Positions 1 through 7,954 of a stretch of 42,244 bases of DNA are shown one piece after another. Source of the stretch: Lachnospiraceae bacterium (lineage in GTDB: Bacteria > Bacillota > Clostridia > Lachnospirales > Lachnospiraceae). The position numbers and the translations under genes were made by a program. Below the pieces are notes generated by a model. That model worked only from the letters and a program-made list of their open reading frames with translations. It ran no database searches and was not told where the DNA came from. Each line of letters starts with the position of its first letter. Positions within the stretch are counted from its first letter, which is position 1. The stretch covers positions 1 through 42,244 of the forward strand of contig CAJTCE010000033.1 of assembly GCA_910574745.1 (NCBI GenBank), written 5' to 3'.

Positions 1-112
1 AAGCGACAGGGGCAGTATTACTATATCTTGTGTCTGGGGTGGCTCTCAAGGAAGAAATTTCCTGGTGGCTCTGAAGCGGGAAACTGGTGGCTCCCAAGGG
101 GGATAATATTCA
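1..112. mobile_element. Possible IS21-type element terminus (right end only)
   Basis: Three spaced copies of the core GGTGGCTC lie at about 38, 64 and 86, followed by a sequence ending in CA at 111-112. Multiple internal terminal repeats and a TG...CA end are typical of IS21-family insertion sequences. The recombinase reading frame on the minus strand stops resembling its family exactly where this block begins. The rest of the element would lie left of the window, so no transposase is visible and the family call is inference. Confidence 0.35.
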
Positions 113-804
113 TGCCACTTGGTCTTTGCGAAGGCGTGGCCGACGGTGGCGTAATGCCACATCGTCTTCCCCATCGCCGTGCGGCGGCCTTCCTTTTCAA
201 GCTGCTTCATGATCTTGTGGTAGCCGTTGCCCGCAAGGTACAGGTCGAATATCCTCCTGACCGTTTCTGCCTGTTCCTCATTGATGACGTACTCCGGCCC
301 TACCTTGTCATAGCCAAGCACGTTCCCGGTGCCGTAGACCACCCCGTTCTGGAAGGAGACCATCTGCCCCGCCTTTACCCGCATGGAGGTCTTTTTCGAT
401 TCGTTCTGCGCAAGGGTCGCCATGATGGTCAGCCACAGCTCCCCGTCCTCATCGTTCATGGTCCATATCCCGTCCTCGGTGAAATACACCTCAATCCCCA
501 TCCGCTTTAACAATCTCGTCTGCTGGAGGGTGTCCACCGTGTTCCTTGCGAACCTCGATACCTCCCTCGTGACGATTAAATCGAAATGGCCGTCCTTCGC
601 GTCCTCCATCATCCGCACGAAGTTTTTCCGTTTGGATATGGAGGTGCCGGTAATCCCTTCATCGATATACCGGCGGTACAATACCCAGTCCGGGTGCCTG
701 TCTATCAGGTCATCATAATACTGCACCTGGTTCTCCAATGCTGAAAGCTGTGCCTCATGCTCTGTTGAAACCCTTGCATATATCGCAACTTTCCTTATGC
801 GCAT
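46..804 (-). pseudogene. Large serine recombinase, truncated (resolvase domain plus start of recombinase domain)
   Basis: Site-specific serine recombinase of the large phage/transposon type, which cuts and rejoins attachment sites. The start at 804 is preceded by AAAGGAG. The resolvase domain begins MRIRKVAIYARVSTE, with the nucleophile Ser at residue 13, followed by the conserved GITGTS and SRFARN motifs. The PF07508-type recombinase domain starts near residue 160 (VINEEQAETVRRIFDLY). The family is normally over 450 residues; here family-like sequence ends after GHAFAKTKWH near position 113, and the remaining residues come from the adjoining repeat-containing DNA. I infer disruption by the insertion element at the left edge. 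With the endolysin remnant upstream it looks like the end of a degraded prophage. Confidence 0.75.
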
Positions 805-937
805 CTGCATCCGCTCCTTTCCGTCCCTGCCCTGCGGGACTCCCGCATTTTTCTTTAAAACAAGGCCCCGCATCCTTTGGGTTTCCCACCCTGCAGTAGA
901 TTGACGCCCTCAGTTTTTTTCCCTCATTATCTGCCAT
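755..937 (-). CDS. Short recombinase-like protein (60 aa), probable remnant
   Basis: The start at 937 (MADNEGKK) has a good AAAGGAG site about ten bases upstream. The sequence KLRASIYCRVGNPKD resembles the first beta strand of serine recombinases (IYCRVS), but with Gly where the catalytic Ser is expected, and homology stops after about 30 residues. It overlaps the start of the following recombinase. Short recombinase-like ORFs before a full recombinase occur in clostridial mobile elements; whether this one is functional or just the 5-prime end of a decayed second recombinase cannot be decided here. Confidence 0.4.
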   Translation of the reverse strand: MADNEGKKLRASIYCRVGNPKDAGPCFKEKCGSPAGQGRKGADADAHKESCDICKGFNRA

Positions 938-1046
938 GACCGTCCGCGCTCCTTTCTTTTTGGGTAGTCTATTAATCACTCTGAAAGTCCGTAAAGTCAA
1001 GCGTTCTGGCCGCTTTCTTCCTATATAGATGCCGCCTTACATTCCC

Positions 1047-1300
1047 TTAAATCCGTGTGGTGAACGCAAGAGAAATCCACCCGTTGCGCCCTTCCTGATA
1101 GGCTTTCAGCAGCCCCCAGCCGTCCTTTTCCTCGACCACGGTGAAAACGCCGGCACCAGTAAATTTCCCCGTCTTTGGGTATGAAGTTCCGGGACCGCGG
1201 CGGATATTCAAATCGGGAATGGATACGCGCACCATGCAGGGTGCGGAAAGGGTAAGGCTCTCCACGAACTGCACTTTTTCTTCGCTGACTGAACCATGAG
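1047..1300 (-). pseudogene. Endolysin C-terminal SH3b domain, 5-prime truncated
   Basis: The frame encodes a bacterial SH3 domain: VRVSIPDLNIRRGPGTSYPK followed by FTVVEEKDGWGLLKA and NGWISLAF. SH3b domains bind cell wall and form the C-terminus of phage and ICE N-acetylmuramoyl-L-alanine amidases. The open frame continues upstream without an ATG to about 1300 (SVSEEKVQFVES, linker-like), where it meets an alcohol dehydrogenase fragment on the other strand. The catalytic amidase domain is missing. Its place next to a large serine recombinase suits the lysis/integration end of a prophage. Confidence 0.7.
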
Positions 1301-1960
1301 CAGAAACTGAAGATTGGCCATGTATTTGATGAGAGGGTATATCCGAAATTTTCCAACTTAAACCCGGTATATACCTACACGCTGCCCCAGTATCAGATGG
1401 TTGCGGGAATCTATGACATCATGAACCATATTACGGAGCAGTATTTCTCCGGGGAGGACGACAATACTTCTGATTATCTGATGGAGGGGCTGCTGCGGTC
1501 TTTGATCCATTCCAGCAGGATCGCTGTGAAGAATCCTACGGATTACGAGGCAAGGAGCAACATTATGTGGATTGCGACTTGGGCGTTAAATACCCTGATG
1601 GCAAAAGGAAAATCTACAGACTGGATGGTGCATATGCTTGGGCAGGCAGTTGCGGCACATACGGATGCAACCCATGGCATGACCCTTGCGGCGGTATCCA
1701 TGGCCTACTATCGCTTTATCTGCCCGTTTGGGCTGGCAAAGTTCAAGAGATTTGCCATGAACGTATGGGATGTAGATCCGGAAGGAAAAAGTGATGAACA
1801 GATTGCAGCGGAAGGCTTGAAAAAAATGGAGTCTTATATGGAAGAACTGGGCCTTACGATGCATCTGAAAGAGCTTGGGGTAACAGAGGAGATGCTTCTG
1901 GGAATTGTTGAAAGCACACTGATTATGGATGGCGGCTATAAGGTGCCGGACAAAAGGCAA
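1295..1960 (+). pseudogene. Iron-containing alcohol (butanol) dehydrogenase, C-terminal part
   Basis: Group III NAD(P)H-dependent alcohol/butanol dehydrogenase fragment. Family sequence is readable from about 1298 (KLKIGHVFDERVYPKFSNLN) through PVYTYTLPQYQMVAG, the helix MWIATWALNTLM and the helix before GGYKV near 1945. The N-terminal Rossmann domain and the GGGS cofactor region are missing, because the frame meets the SH3b fragment at about 1300. After about 1960 the sequence no longer fits the family and joins an SDR remnant. The first ATG in frame is at 1397, but it is internal to the domain. The usual TH(A/E)GH metal-binding region is altered (AAHTDATHGMTLA), so the piece is unlikely to be active. 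Confidence 0.8.
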
Positions 1961-1984
1961 CTGGCAGGGAGCCGGCAGATTCCC

Positions 1985-2246
1985 TCGAAGGATGCACCAT
2001 TGCTTGTAAGGCGGCGGATGTGGCCAGCTATGAAGACATAAAAGCTGTGATCGACATGGCTGTGGAATTGCATGGCCGGGTGGAATTCAAAGTGAGAGCG
2101 CCCGGCAGGCGGAACTGGATTTCAGGAAGCCAATTGATTCACTGACTGCGGAGGATATCGCAACCGCTGTGGCTTACGCCATCGAAACACCGGACCGAAT
2201 GTCTGTGAGTTAGATTATGATCCGTCCCGCGAAGCAGGGGATTTAA
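1985..2246 (+). pseudogene. Short-chain dehydrogenase/reductase (SDR) remnant with deletion, frameshift and amber codon
   Basis: Two pieces of an SDR are visible. The first (1987-2095) reads ACKAADVASYEDIKAVIDMA, matching the DVTD...V..L...A segment that follows the Rossmann glycine motif. The second (from about 2109, one frame over) reads SLTAEDIATAVAYAIETPDRM, matching the SDR C-terminus. The catalytic Ser/Tyr/Lys region between them is deleted. The final motif would read MSVSEIMIRPAKQGI but has TAG in place of GAG at 2211-2213; the natural stop follows at 2244. Both a point nonsense mutation and an internal deletion are therefore present. Confidence 0.7.
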
Positions 2247-2279
2247 AGGCAGCACAGACCAAAGCGTTATCATGCTGCA

Positions 2280-2312
2280 GCGGGATGCCGTATGCCAGGG
2301 CGTCCCGCTTTT
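2280..2312 (+). terminator. Rho-independent terminator after the SDR remnant
   Basis: GCGGGA (2280-2285) pairs with TCCCGC (2303-2308), with a further partial GCC/GGGC pairing inside, followed by TTTT. It lies 34 bases after the natural SDR stop codon, so it probably served that gene before it decayed. Confidence 0.55.
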
Positions 2313-2368
2313 GATGAGGCATTGTGGTGCCGGGCATAAAGTAAGTGAAAATTTGGAGGTAACAGTAT

Positions 2369-2820
2369 ATGCGTATCTTGGTATTAAACGGAAGCCCCCG
2401 TCCAAAGGGCAATACGAAACAAATGGTGGATGCGTTCCGGAGTGGTGCGGAATCCGCAGGACATCGGGTGGATGTAATTGACATATGCAGGAAGTCTATT
2501 CCCTGCTGGGGGAGGCGGATATACTTGTCATTGCCTCGCCGATTTATTATCACGGTGTTTCAGGGCAGTTAAAATATGCTCTTGACCACTTCTATTCTGC
2601 CGCTTATCCGAGAAAACCCCGGAATCTGAAAAAGGTGGCTATGATATTAAGCTCCGGCGATCCTAAAATGTATGATGGCGCAATGTTCTCATACAAAGGG
2701 GATTTTTGGGAATATCTCGGCCTTATAGATATGGGAGTGTTTACAGCATACGGCATGGAGAACGGTTCGGCTTCAAAGCTGAAAGAACTCCGGGATTTCG
2801 GAAAAAATCTGAAATCATGA
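2369..2820 (+). pseudogene. NADPH-dependent FMN reductase / flavodoxin-fold protein with internal deletion
   Basis: The start at 2369 follows GGAGG by nine bases. The N-terminus MRILVLNGSPRPKGNTKQMV carries the FMN phosphate-binding motif GSPR..GNT, and the C-terminal part (from 2485) carries ILVIASPIYYHGVSGQLKYA. The two parts are in different frames: the segment that normally holds a Cys-rich CxxC stretch is missing at about 2483 and the reading frame is lost. Flavodoxin-fold reductases of this type reduce quinones, FMN or metals in the cytoplasm. With the frame broken, no complete product is expected. Confidence 0.8.
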
Positions 2821-2836
2821 TAAGGGAGGCTGTGGA

Positions 2837-2920
2837 ATGAAAAAAATATTCAGCCTTACCGAGGATGAAATGGCACGGATAGGCGCCCTTGAATGGGGCG
2901 AAAAACATGATTGGTATTAG
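2837..2920 (+). CDS. Small ORF, 27 aa, unrecognised
   Basis: ATG at 2837 follows GGGAGG by seven bases and the frame (MKKIFSLTEDEMARIG...) ends in TAG at 2918-2920, one base into the AGGAGG ribosome binding site of the next gene. The arrangement suggests a real translated leader or, more likely given its neighbours, the two ends of a longer gene joined by deletion. I do not recognise it. Confidence 0.3.
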   Translation: MKKIFSLTEDEMARIGALEWGEKHDWY

Positions 2921-2925
2921 GAGGA

Positions 2926-3640
2926 ATGACAGTGAAAAAAAATTTGCTTTATGTTTATCTTTGCTGCTTGTGACTGCCATGTTCAGCGGCTGTGGTGCTT
3001 CTCCTTCCAGCAATCATTCTAATGCTGGTTCAGGTAAGAAGCAATCGGAGGAAAATACAGAAACGACACTTTCAAACGAAACGGAGGGTTCTGAAAATAT
3101 GGGTTCTAATTCTACAGCAAAAAATCTGGTTGTATATTTTTCCATGCCGGAAACTACGGAGCCTGAGAATATGTCGAGGGAGGAAGAATACAGCACTGTT
3201 GTTATTGACGGCGAGGTTTTGGGAAATACCCAGTATGTTGCTTATATCATTGCGGAAAATACGGGGGCAGATATTTTCCGGATTGAGCCGGTTACACCAT
3301 ATCCGCTGGTCCATTCGGAGCTTGAAAATTTTGCGCAGAAAGAACAGTCAGACAATTTCCGTCCCGAAATTGCCGGAACAGTAGAGGATATAGACCAATA
3401 TGACACCATCCTTTTGGGTTTTCCCAACTGGTATTATGATATGCCGATGATTATGTACAGTTTTCTTGACCAGTACAATCTGACAGGGAAAACAGTGGTT
3501 CCTTTTGTCACATCCGGCGGGAGCGGTTTTTCTGACGCAATCAGCACGATCAAAGACATGGAGCCTGATGCAGATGTAGTTACAGATGGCCTTTCCATTT
3601 CACGCAATGTGGTTCAGGATTCGGAAGCAGCACGCTGTCC
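2926..3640 (+). pseudogene. Flavodoxin-like lipoprotein, frameshifted at an A8 tract and 3-prime truncated
   Basis: Secreted flavodoxin-family lipoprotein. ATG at 2926 is preceded by AGGAGG but runs into an 8-A tract (2935-2942) and stops; one extra A would join it to the long frame FALCLSLLLVTAMFSGC, a signal peptide with lipobox FSGC. A Ser/Asn/Glu-rich linker follows, then the flavodoxin domain: LVVYFS (strand 1, FMN loop), DTILLGFPNWYYDMPMIM (the typical GxPxWW-like loop) and VVPFVTSGGSG. Sequence departs from the family after SRNVVQDSEAA near 3635, where it meets an inverted reductase fragment. TTG at 2889 opens the long frame but has no ribosome binding site. Frame restoration by slippage is possible but unproven. 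Confidence 0.75.
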
Positions 3641-3681
3641 TTTACCGGATATTTCTCATATCGCCCATACGGCGGATTGGG

Positions 3682-3774
3682 GTCTTCCTCCGCACCATTT
3701 ATAAACGCACCAACAAGCTGTGCCTTATTCCCCTTCGAGCGGCCGCCTCCTGCCACGACCAATATATTCTTCAC
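3682..3774 (-). pseudogene. FMN reductase N-terminal fragment
   Basis: Reading from GTG at 3774, preceded by AGGAGG, the frame gives KNILVVAGGGRSKGNKAQLV and then AFINGAEE, the first strand and phosphate loop of a NADPH-dependent FMN reductase. Family similarity stops near 3682, where it meets the end of the flavodoxin lipoprotein running the other way. The remaining codons to 3580 are antisense to that gene. Confidence 0.6.
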
Positions 3775-3816
3775 TGACTGAACCCTCCTATTCAACTCAT
3801 AAAAAGCAAAAAATGC

Positions 3817-4014
3817 CTATTTCTCAAGTTCACTTTCAATAAACCAGTTTGCAATCTCAAAAGCCTTTACCCGTCTCTTTGCCAACGTGATCTGCGACTT
3901 GTACCTTTCCGCATTTTCTTTGGATTCAAAAGTCTTTATTGTTTCCTTTAACTTATGCAGAGTGGAATCAATCTGTCTTTTTGCTTCCACGAAATCGTCT
4001 CTTGAAAATTCCAT
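3817..4014 (-). CDS. Conserved small hypothetical protein, 65 aa
   Basis: Complete small ORF with GGAGG five bases before ATG. The product is highly charged and helical (MEFSRDDFVEAKRQIDSTLH, then a Lys/Glu-rich helix and RRVKAFEIANWFIESELEK). The pattern is familiar from small proteins of clostridial accessory DNA but has no function that I know. It has no signal peptide or membrane segment and stands alone between two decayed genes. Confidence 0.6.
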   Translation of the reverse strand: MEFSRDDFVEAKRQIDSTLHKLKETIKTFESKENAERYKSQITLAKRRVKAFEIANWFIESELEK

Positions 4015-4068
4015 CGTTCCTCCATTTCTATTCCCACAGATTTAAAGATATATACCACTTTATAAATA

Positions 4069-4206
4069 CTACCAACGGAACAGGGCCGCTTTGTTTAGAA
4101 TTATTTCCTTTATCGTGGATACTGCCTCCTGCACAGAACCACCTGTTGTATCAATCACAATCAGATTTTGCTCGTTTGATTCCGGCAGATGTGGTGGCAT
4201 TGCTCC
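4069..4206 (-). pseudogene. C-terminal fragment, possibly a P-loop kinase
   Basis: The open frame ends with NLIVIDTTGGSVQEAVSTI, a pattern like the last strand and helix of small P-loop kinases (VIDTT...V...I). No Walker A or upstream domain is present; the frame emerges from the end of the HD-GYP remnant. The identification is weak. Confidence 0.3.
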
Positions 4207-4210
4207 CTTG

Positions 4211-4803
4211 CTAAGATAGTGGGAAAATCATCTGTGTGCATATGGACGGATCTTTCCATGCCGGATTCCTTCCTGATGATTGCATACGCCTTTTCAACTT
4301 CTTTGCAATGCACTCCACATATGCCGCTGTACATCTGATATGTCCGCCCGTATTATCGTCCCTATTCTCCACGACCTCTGCCATGAACGTAAGTATGCCC
4401 GACTGCATACGGGAAACCTTTTCATGGTAAAAAGAACGCCTATTGCCCTTTATAATCAGCACGATAATCATAATCGTCATAACAAAGGCAGAAACACCGG
4501 GAATCCCGATGATTCAAAGCAGATACTATTCGATTTCCGCAGACTCCTGTGCTGCATATTCTCCTGAAACCAACTGCGCCAGCTTTTCCCTTTCATATAG
4601 AATAAAAGAAACAGCATGAATAATACCCCATATAGGATAAACTGATAAACTACAGTTTGCTGTGCCGACAGCGCAAAAAAATACGGAGGCACAATCAGTG
4701 TCGGGACGAGAAGCCCGTTAAAAATGCCCGGAAACGGCAGCATCTGAATCAGTCCGCACAGACGATGCTTCTTCCTGCCAAGGCAGATATTCAGCCCGAG
4801 CAT
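4211..4803 (-). pseudogene. Membrane HD-GYP (cyclic di-GMP phosphodiesterase type) protein, frameshifted and truncated
   Basis: Two consecutive minus-strand frames form one gene. The upstream part (4803 to about 4530) is a run of hydrophobic segments (PGIFNGLLVPTLIVPPYFFA and VVYQFILYGVLFMLFLLFYM). After a frameshift near 4500 the second part adds another membrane segment and then FMAEVVENRDDNTGGHIRCT, the signature opening of HD-GYP domains (ENRDxxTGxHxxR). The catalytic HD and GYP motifs that should follow are missing. The N-terminus begins directly after the stop codon of the preceding CPBP gene, so the 5-prime end is lost too. Intact relatives degrade cyclic di-GMP; this one cannot. Confidence 0.6.
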
Positions 4804-4824
4804 AAGCAGCGCTGATTTCCAATA

Positions 4825-5673
4825 TTACCGTTTCCATAGCTTATACACTGTCCTTTCCGTTCTTTTTCCTGTCCCCCTGCCAAACATTTTCTCTTTCCAC
4901 ATCAACTTATAACTGATTCCACCGACAACAGCCGCCGACAATAACCCTGCACAATTCATGGATACGATATGCGCCTGATAAAATGAATCGCTGTATGCCA
5001 CCAATGCCGGAAGCAGATTCGTTACAGCGTGTACCACCGCCGCTGGAAAAAGCGATGCGCTCTTTTTTGTCAGATAGACCAGAAATCCCTGTGACAACAA
5101 ATTGGAAAGAAATAAATCACACAGCCCGATCAGCGGGTGCGGGAGAAAAATCAGGATTCCCAAATGCCACAGCGTCCGTATCAACGCCAATAACAGCATT
5201 GCAGCTTTCGTGCCATGCAGTTTCTCCAGCCTGGGAAACAGCCAGCCAAGCCACCCAAGTTCTTCTCCGAGCATCTCAACCGAAGCCAAAACGCCCAATA
5301 TTGTCATTCCCAAAAACTCTCCCAATCCACGCAGGGTAAATGCTCCTGCCTGAAAAGATACCTCTCCCCTGAACATAAGATACATGAGCAGCTCGTTTAA
5401 ATAATTCATGACCAGCGCACCGATTACTGCAAAGAGGTAGGCTTTCCAAGCCTTTCTGATATTGGGGAGAATCATAAGATTGTCCCATCCTTCCCTGCTT
5501 ATCTTACATAGAATAAGCGCAGTCAGTGCCGGAAGAAATGAGGTCAGAATGACAAGTGAAGCCGCCACGGACTCGTCCCCCGATGAATATGCAACATACC
5601 ACAGTATATTGGAAAGCGGCAGACAGCACAGCAGGAATATCCATATGTATTTTTTCGTATTCTTCAAATTCAT
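4825..5673 (-). CDS. CPBP family intramembrane metalloprotease
   Basis: Integral membrane protein, 282 aa, with about eight hydrophobic segments. It carries CPBP (CaaX protease/bacteriocin-processing) motifs: EELGWLGWL (motif 1, EE present but the usual Arg is Leu), RTLWHLGI (motif 2 His) and HAVTNLLPA (motif 3 H..N). AAAGGAG precedes ATG by six bases. Bacterial members process or confer immunity to peptides, or act as abortive-type proteases. Substitution of the conserved Arg in EExxxR may reduce activity. The gene stands alone between broken genes. Confidence 0.8.
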   Translation of the reverse strand: MNLKNTKKYIWIFLLCCLPLSNILWYVAYSSGDESVAASLVILTSFLPALTALILCKISREGWDNLMILPNIRKAWKAYLFAVIGALVMNYLNELLMYLMFRGEVSFQAGAFTLRGLGEFLGMTILGVLASVEMLGEELGWLGWLFPRLEKLHGTKAAMLLLALIRTLWHLGILIFLPHPLIGLCDLFLSNLLSQGFLVYLTKKSASLFPAAVVHAVTNLLPALVAYSDSFYQAHIVSMNCAGLLSAAVVGGISYKLMWKEKMFGRGTGKRTERTVYKLWKR

Positions 5674-5758
5674 AACAGGCTCCTTTATTTATTCCATAAT
5701 TCTCATTTTCTTCTTCTAAATTTTAATTTTCTACCCGGCATATATTTCTAAAAACAAT

Positions 5759-6061
5759 GTGATTTTCCCATGTGTATATCACTTATTAGCAAAATCTACC
5801 GTTGTTATTTTGCTCCAGCCACCACAAATGGGAGTTGATCGTTTTATGTTTTTTATGCCTTTTATATATGCTTTTTTCTGCACACTGCCATCTTTGGTTG
5901 TTTACTCAAAAAAAGAATTGAGTTTGAAACAGATGGTGATAAGAAAAATCATTCAATTTGTACTGATTGAATTGATAGTATTCCTTATTTCTTATGTCAT
6001 GGGACCACTGCGCGACATTTTTATGAGCGTGGCAATGATTGCAGCTGTTGCTGTTGTTTAG
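5759..6061 (+). CDS. Small membrane protein, possibly a truncated LytTR-system (DUF3021-like) membrane partner
   Basis: The frame opens with GTG without a recognisable ribosome binding site and encodes about three membrane segments: FMFFMPFIYAFFCTLPSLVV, VIRKIIQFVLIELIVFLISY and a C-terminal hydrophobic stretch. The KKELSLKQMVIRKI loop between the first two resembles small membrane inhibitors that pair with LytTR regulators. The stop falls right after the third segment, where relatives continue, so a C-terminal frameshift is likely. The matching LytTR gene is absent. Function is inference only. Confidence 0.35.
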   Translation: MIFPCVYHLLAKSTVVILLQPPQMGVDRFMFFMPFIYAFFCTLPSLVVYSKKELSLKQMVIRKIIQFVLIELIVFLISYVMGPLRDIFMSVAMIAAVAVV

Positions 6062-6211
6062 GTCATTTCCACGCATTTAAGTACTACCTGTCCTTCCTCT
6101 TTGGATGAAACAGTCCTGATTTTGACATTCATCCGCACAAATCACATCCTTTCACTGGCTTTTTCCTACATTTTAACAAGCTATTTTCCCAATATCAACT
6201 ATTAGGCGATG

Positions 6212-6250
6212 AAGTGCATTTCAAACCGACAAGTTGCACTTTGAAAATGC
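6212..6250. promoter_or_regulatory. Paired TGCA repeat element, possible LytTR operator
   Basis: The core GTGCATTTCAAA at 6214 is repeated as TTGCACTTTGAAA, with TGCA cores at 6215 and 6235, exactly 20 bp apart. AAGTGCA and TGCACTT also form an inverted pair. Two-turn spacing is typical of dimeric DNA-binding proteins such as LytTR regulators. It lies next to the DUF3021-like fragment. Confidence 0.4.
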
Positions 6251-6276
6251 CATAATCTGTTGTCCTCCTGTCTCAA

Positions 6277-7062
6277 CTATAATCTTTCAGCAGTCTTATT
6301 CCTTACAAGTATGGCACTCGGTGTGATTACCAAATACAGAACAGTCAAAATCACAAAGAACCCTATATCTGCCTCTAAAAACACATAAATGATATTAAAG
6401 CCAAAGTGCAGCAATACCGAGTAAAGCAGATTGTTATGCCGTTCCAAAAAAATATTCATCAAAACGGTCATGCAGGTAATGACGACAATATTGGAAATGA
6501 CATAGGGGACTGCCCTCCAGTCGGTAAATTCTGAATCCACTGCCCACAACAAGGTATGCCAGAAGCACCATACCAAACCCTGACAGACAGAGGATTTTAA
6601 GAAACCATATTTCTTGTTAAATTCCTCCCGCATAAAGCCACGCCAGCCCAATTCTTCTCCTGTCGGTCCCGATGTAAAGGACAGGAAAATACTGAGCGGC
6701 AATGCTACTATTCCAAAATTGATATAGGACAGCATAGGCTTTCCCATGACAGCGGAAAAGAGGAACAACGCCAAAACACTAATCCCAAATGTAAGTGCAA
6801 AAGAACATAACAACGGAAAAAGTTTCACTTTACCCGTAAAACACCGTTTTATGAAAACCCTTCTTGTTTCGTCCGGTCTGAAATGTTTCCAGCCGATCAG
6901 AAGCAGATACGTTGGTGACCATGCGATCAGATTGCGGACAATCCACATGATGACAGGCGGTGCATGGAATACAAGACTTGCCGTACCTGCCACAAAAATA
7001 ATGAGCGCCCATACCAGAATATAGGAACTGATGATGTATTTCTTCAAATAATTTGTTTTCAT
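6277..7062 (-). CDS. CPBP family intramembrane metalloprotease
   Basis: Membrane protease, 261 aa from ATG at 7062, preceded by AAAGGAG with eight-base spacing. It contains the complete CPBP motif 1 EELGWRGF (EExxxR), motif 2 VWCFWHTLLW and motif 3 VLLHFGFNIIY, set in about eight hydrophobic segments. The start lies only four bases after the stop of the upstream XRE regulator, so the two genes form an operon and are probably translationally coupled. The family acts on membrane or peptide substrates; in this pairing it may process a peptide or provide immunity controlled by the regulator. Unlike the homologue at 4825-5673 its catalytic motifs are all intact. Confidence 0.85.
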   Translation of the reverse strand: MKTNYLKKYIISSYILVWALIIFVAGTASLVFHAPPVIMWIVRNLIAWSPTYLLLIGWKHFRPDETRRVFIKRCFTGKVKLFPLLCSFALTFGISVLALFLFSAVMGKPMLSYINFGIVALPLSIFLSFTSGPTGEELGWRGFMREEFNKKYGFLKSSVCQGLVWCFWHTLLWAVDSEFTDWRAVPYVISNIVVITCMTVLMNIFLERHNNLLYSVLLHFGFNIIYVFLEADIGFFVILTVLYLVITPSAILVRNKTAERL

Positions 7063-7066
7063 ACCG

Positions 7067-7954
7067 TCAGCTCCTTTCCCTGTCCGTGCAGATAACAAGC
7101 TCGCTCTTGATTCCATTTAGTTCAATGATGTTCTCCGCCTCCGGCACACTGAAAGGCTCGGTCTTTTTTCCATCCTTCTCATAAGATATGCTTGTGCCGA
7201 TCCCCTTTGCGATCACAGTAAACGCCACATTCTCCGGAACATGGATTTTTGAAGTTGCAGACACTTGGTTGATTGCCACCTCCCCGTTTAAGGATTGGCA
7301 GAACACTTCCATATCAAGGTTACAGTTAATCTCTACCGTTCCGGTAACATCCGCAAGGATAACATCTGGTGTCTTTATATCAAGCTCTATGCTGTCACAC
7401 TCCAAAGAACGGATTTCCACCGTTTCCGCATTGACCGCACATTCAATTTTTCCGATGTATGGCGTTGGTATCTGGACAAAGATGCTAACCGCTTCTTTTG
7501 CCGTTGCTTCTGTTACCCCGTTTTTACGATTTACATCCACATCAATCCGTTTTCTGGTGTCATCAATCCTGACCTTAAAATCATTCTGAAGCGTGGGCAT
7601 GGTATTGGATACGAGGCGGACACGGATTTTCTCGCCCTCATATCCCGACAGTGTAAATTGCTTTGCCCCGCCGAATTTCATATCGTAGCGTTTTGGCTCG
7701 TCAATGTCATACTCTGTAACGCTCTCATAAAGATAGTCCGCTGCCTTTTTTGCCCCTCTTTCATTCAAGAGCAGCTCATCAATGGAAATGTCAAACAGGG
7801 CGGAGATTGCCATAATGTTTTCAATATCCGGAATGCCTGCATCCGTTTCCCATTTGGTAACTGCCTGTCTTGATACGCCGAGCTTCTCCGCCAACTTCTC
7901 CTGTGACATTCCTGCCTGCTTACGGATAGATTTTAATTTTTCTGCAAATGTCAT
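7067..7954 (-). CDS. XRE-family transcriptional regulator with C-terminal adhesin-like (DUF4097-type) domain
   Basis: Residues 1-60 form a Cro/cI helix-turn-helix (KLKSIRKQAGMSQEKLAEKL, GVSRQAVTKWE). The rest is a repetitive beta-rich domain (VEIRSLECDSIELDIKTPDV, GTVEINCNLDMEVFCQ) like the DUF4097 beta-helical fold. There is no membrane segment. AGGAGG lies five bases before ATG. The downstream CPBP protease starts four bases after its stop, so this is probably a self-regulating two-gene unit. Binding to its own promoter is an inference from family habit; the ligand for the beta domain is unknown. Confidence 0.8.
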   Translation of the reverse strand: MTFAEKLKSIRKQAGMSQEKLAEKLGVSRQAVTKWETDAGIPDIENIMAISALFDISIDELLLNERGAKKAADYLYESVTEYDIDEPKRYDMKFGGAKQFTLSGYEGEKIRVRLVSNTMPTLQNDFKVRIDDTRKRIDVDVNRKNGVTEATAKEAVSIFVQIPTPYIGKIECAVNAETVEIRSLECDSIELDIKTPDVILADVTGTVEINCNLDMEVFCQSLNGEVAINQVSATSKIHVPENVAFTVIAKGIGTSISYEKDGKKTEPFSVPEAENIIELNGIKSELVICTDRERS

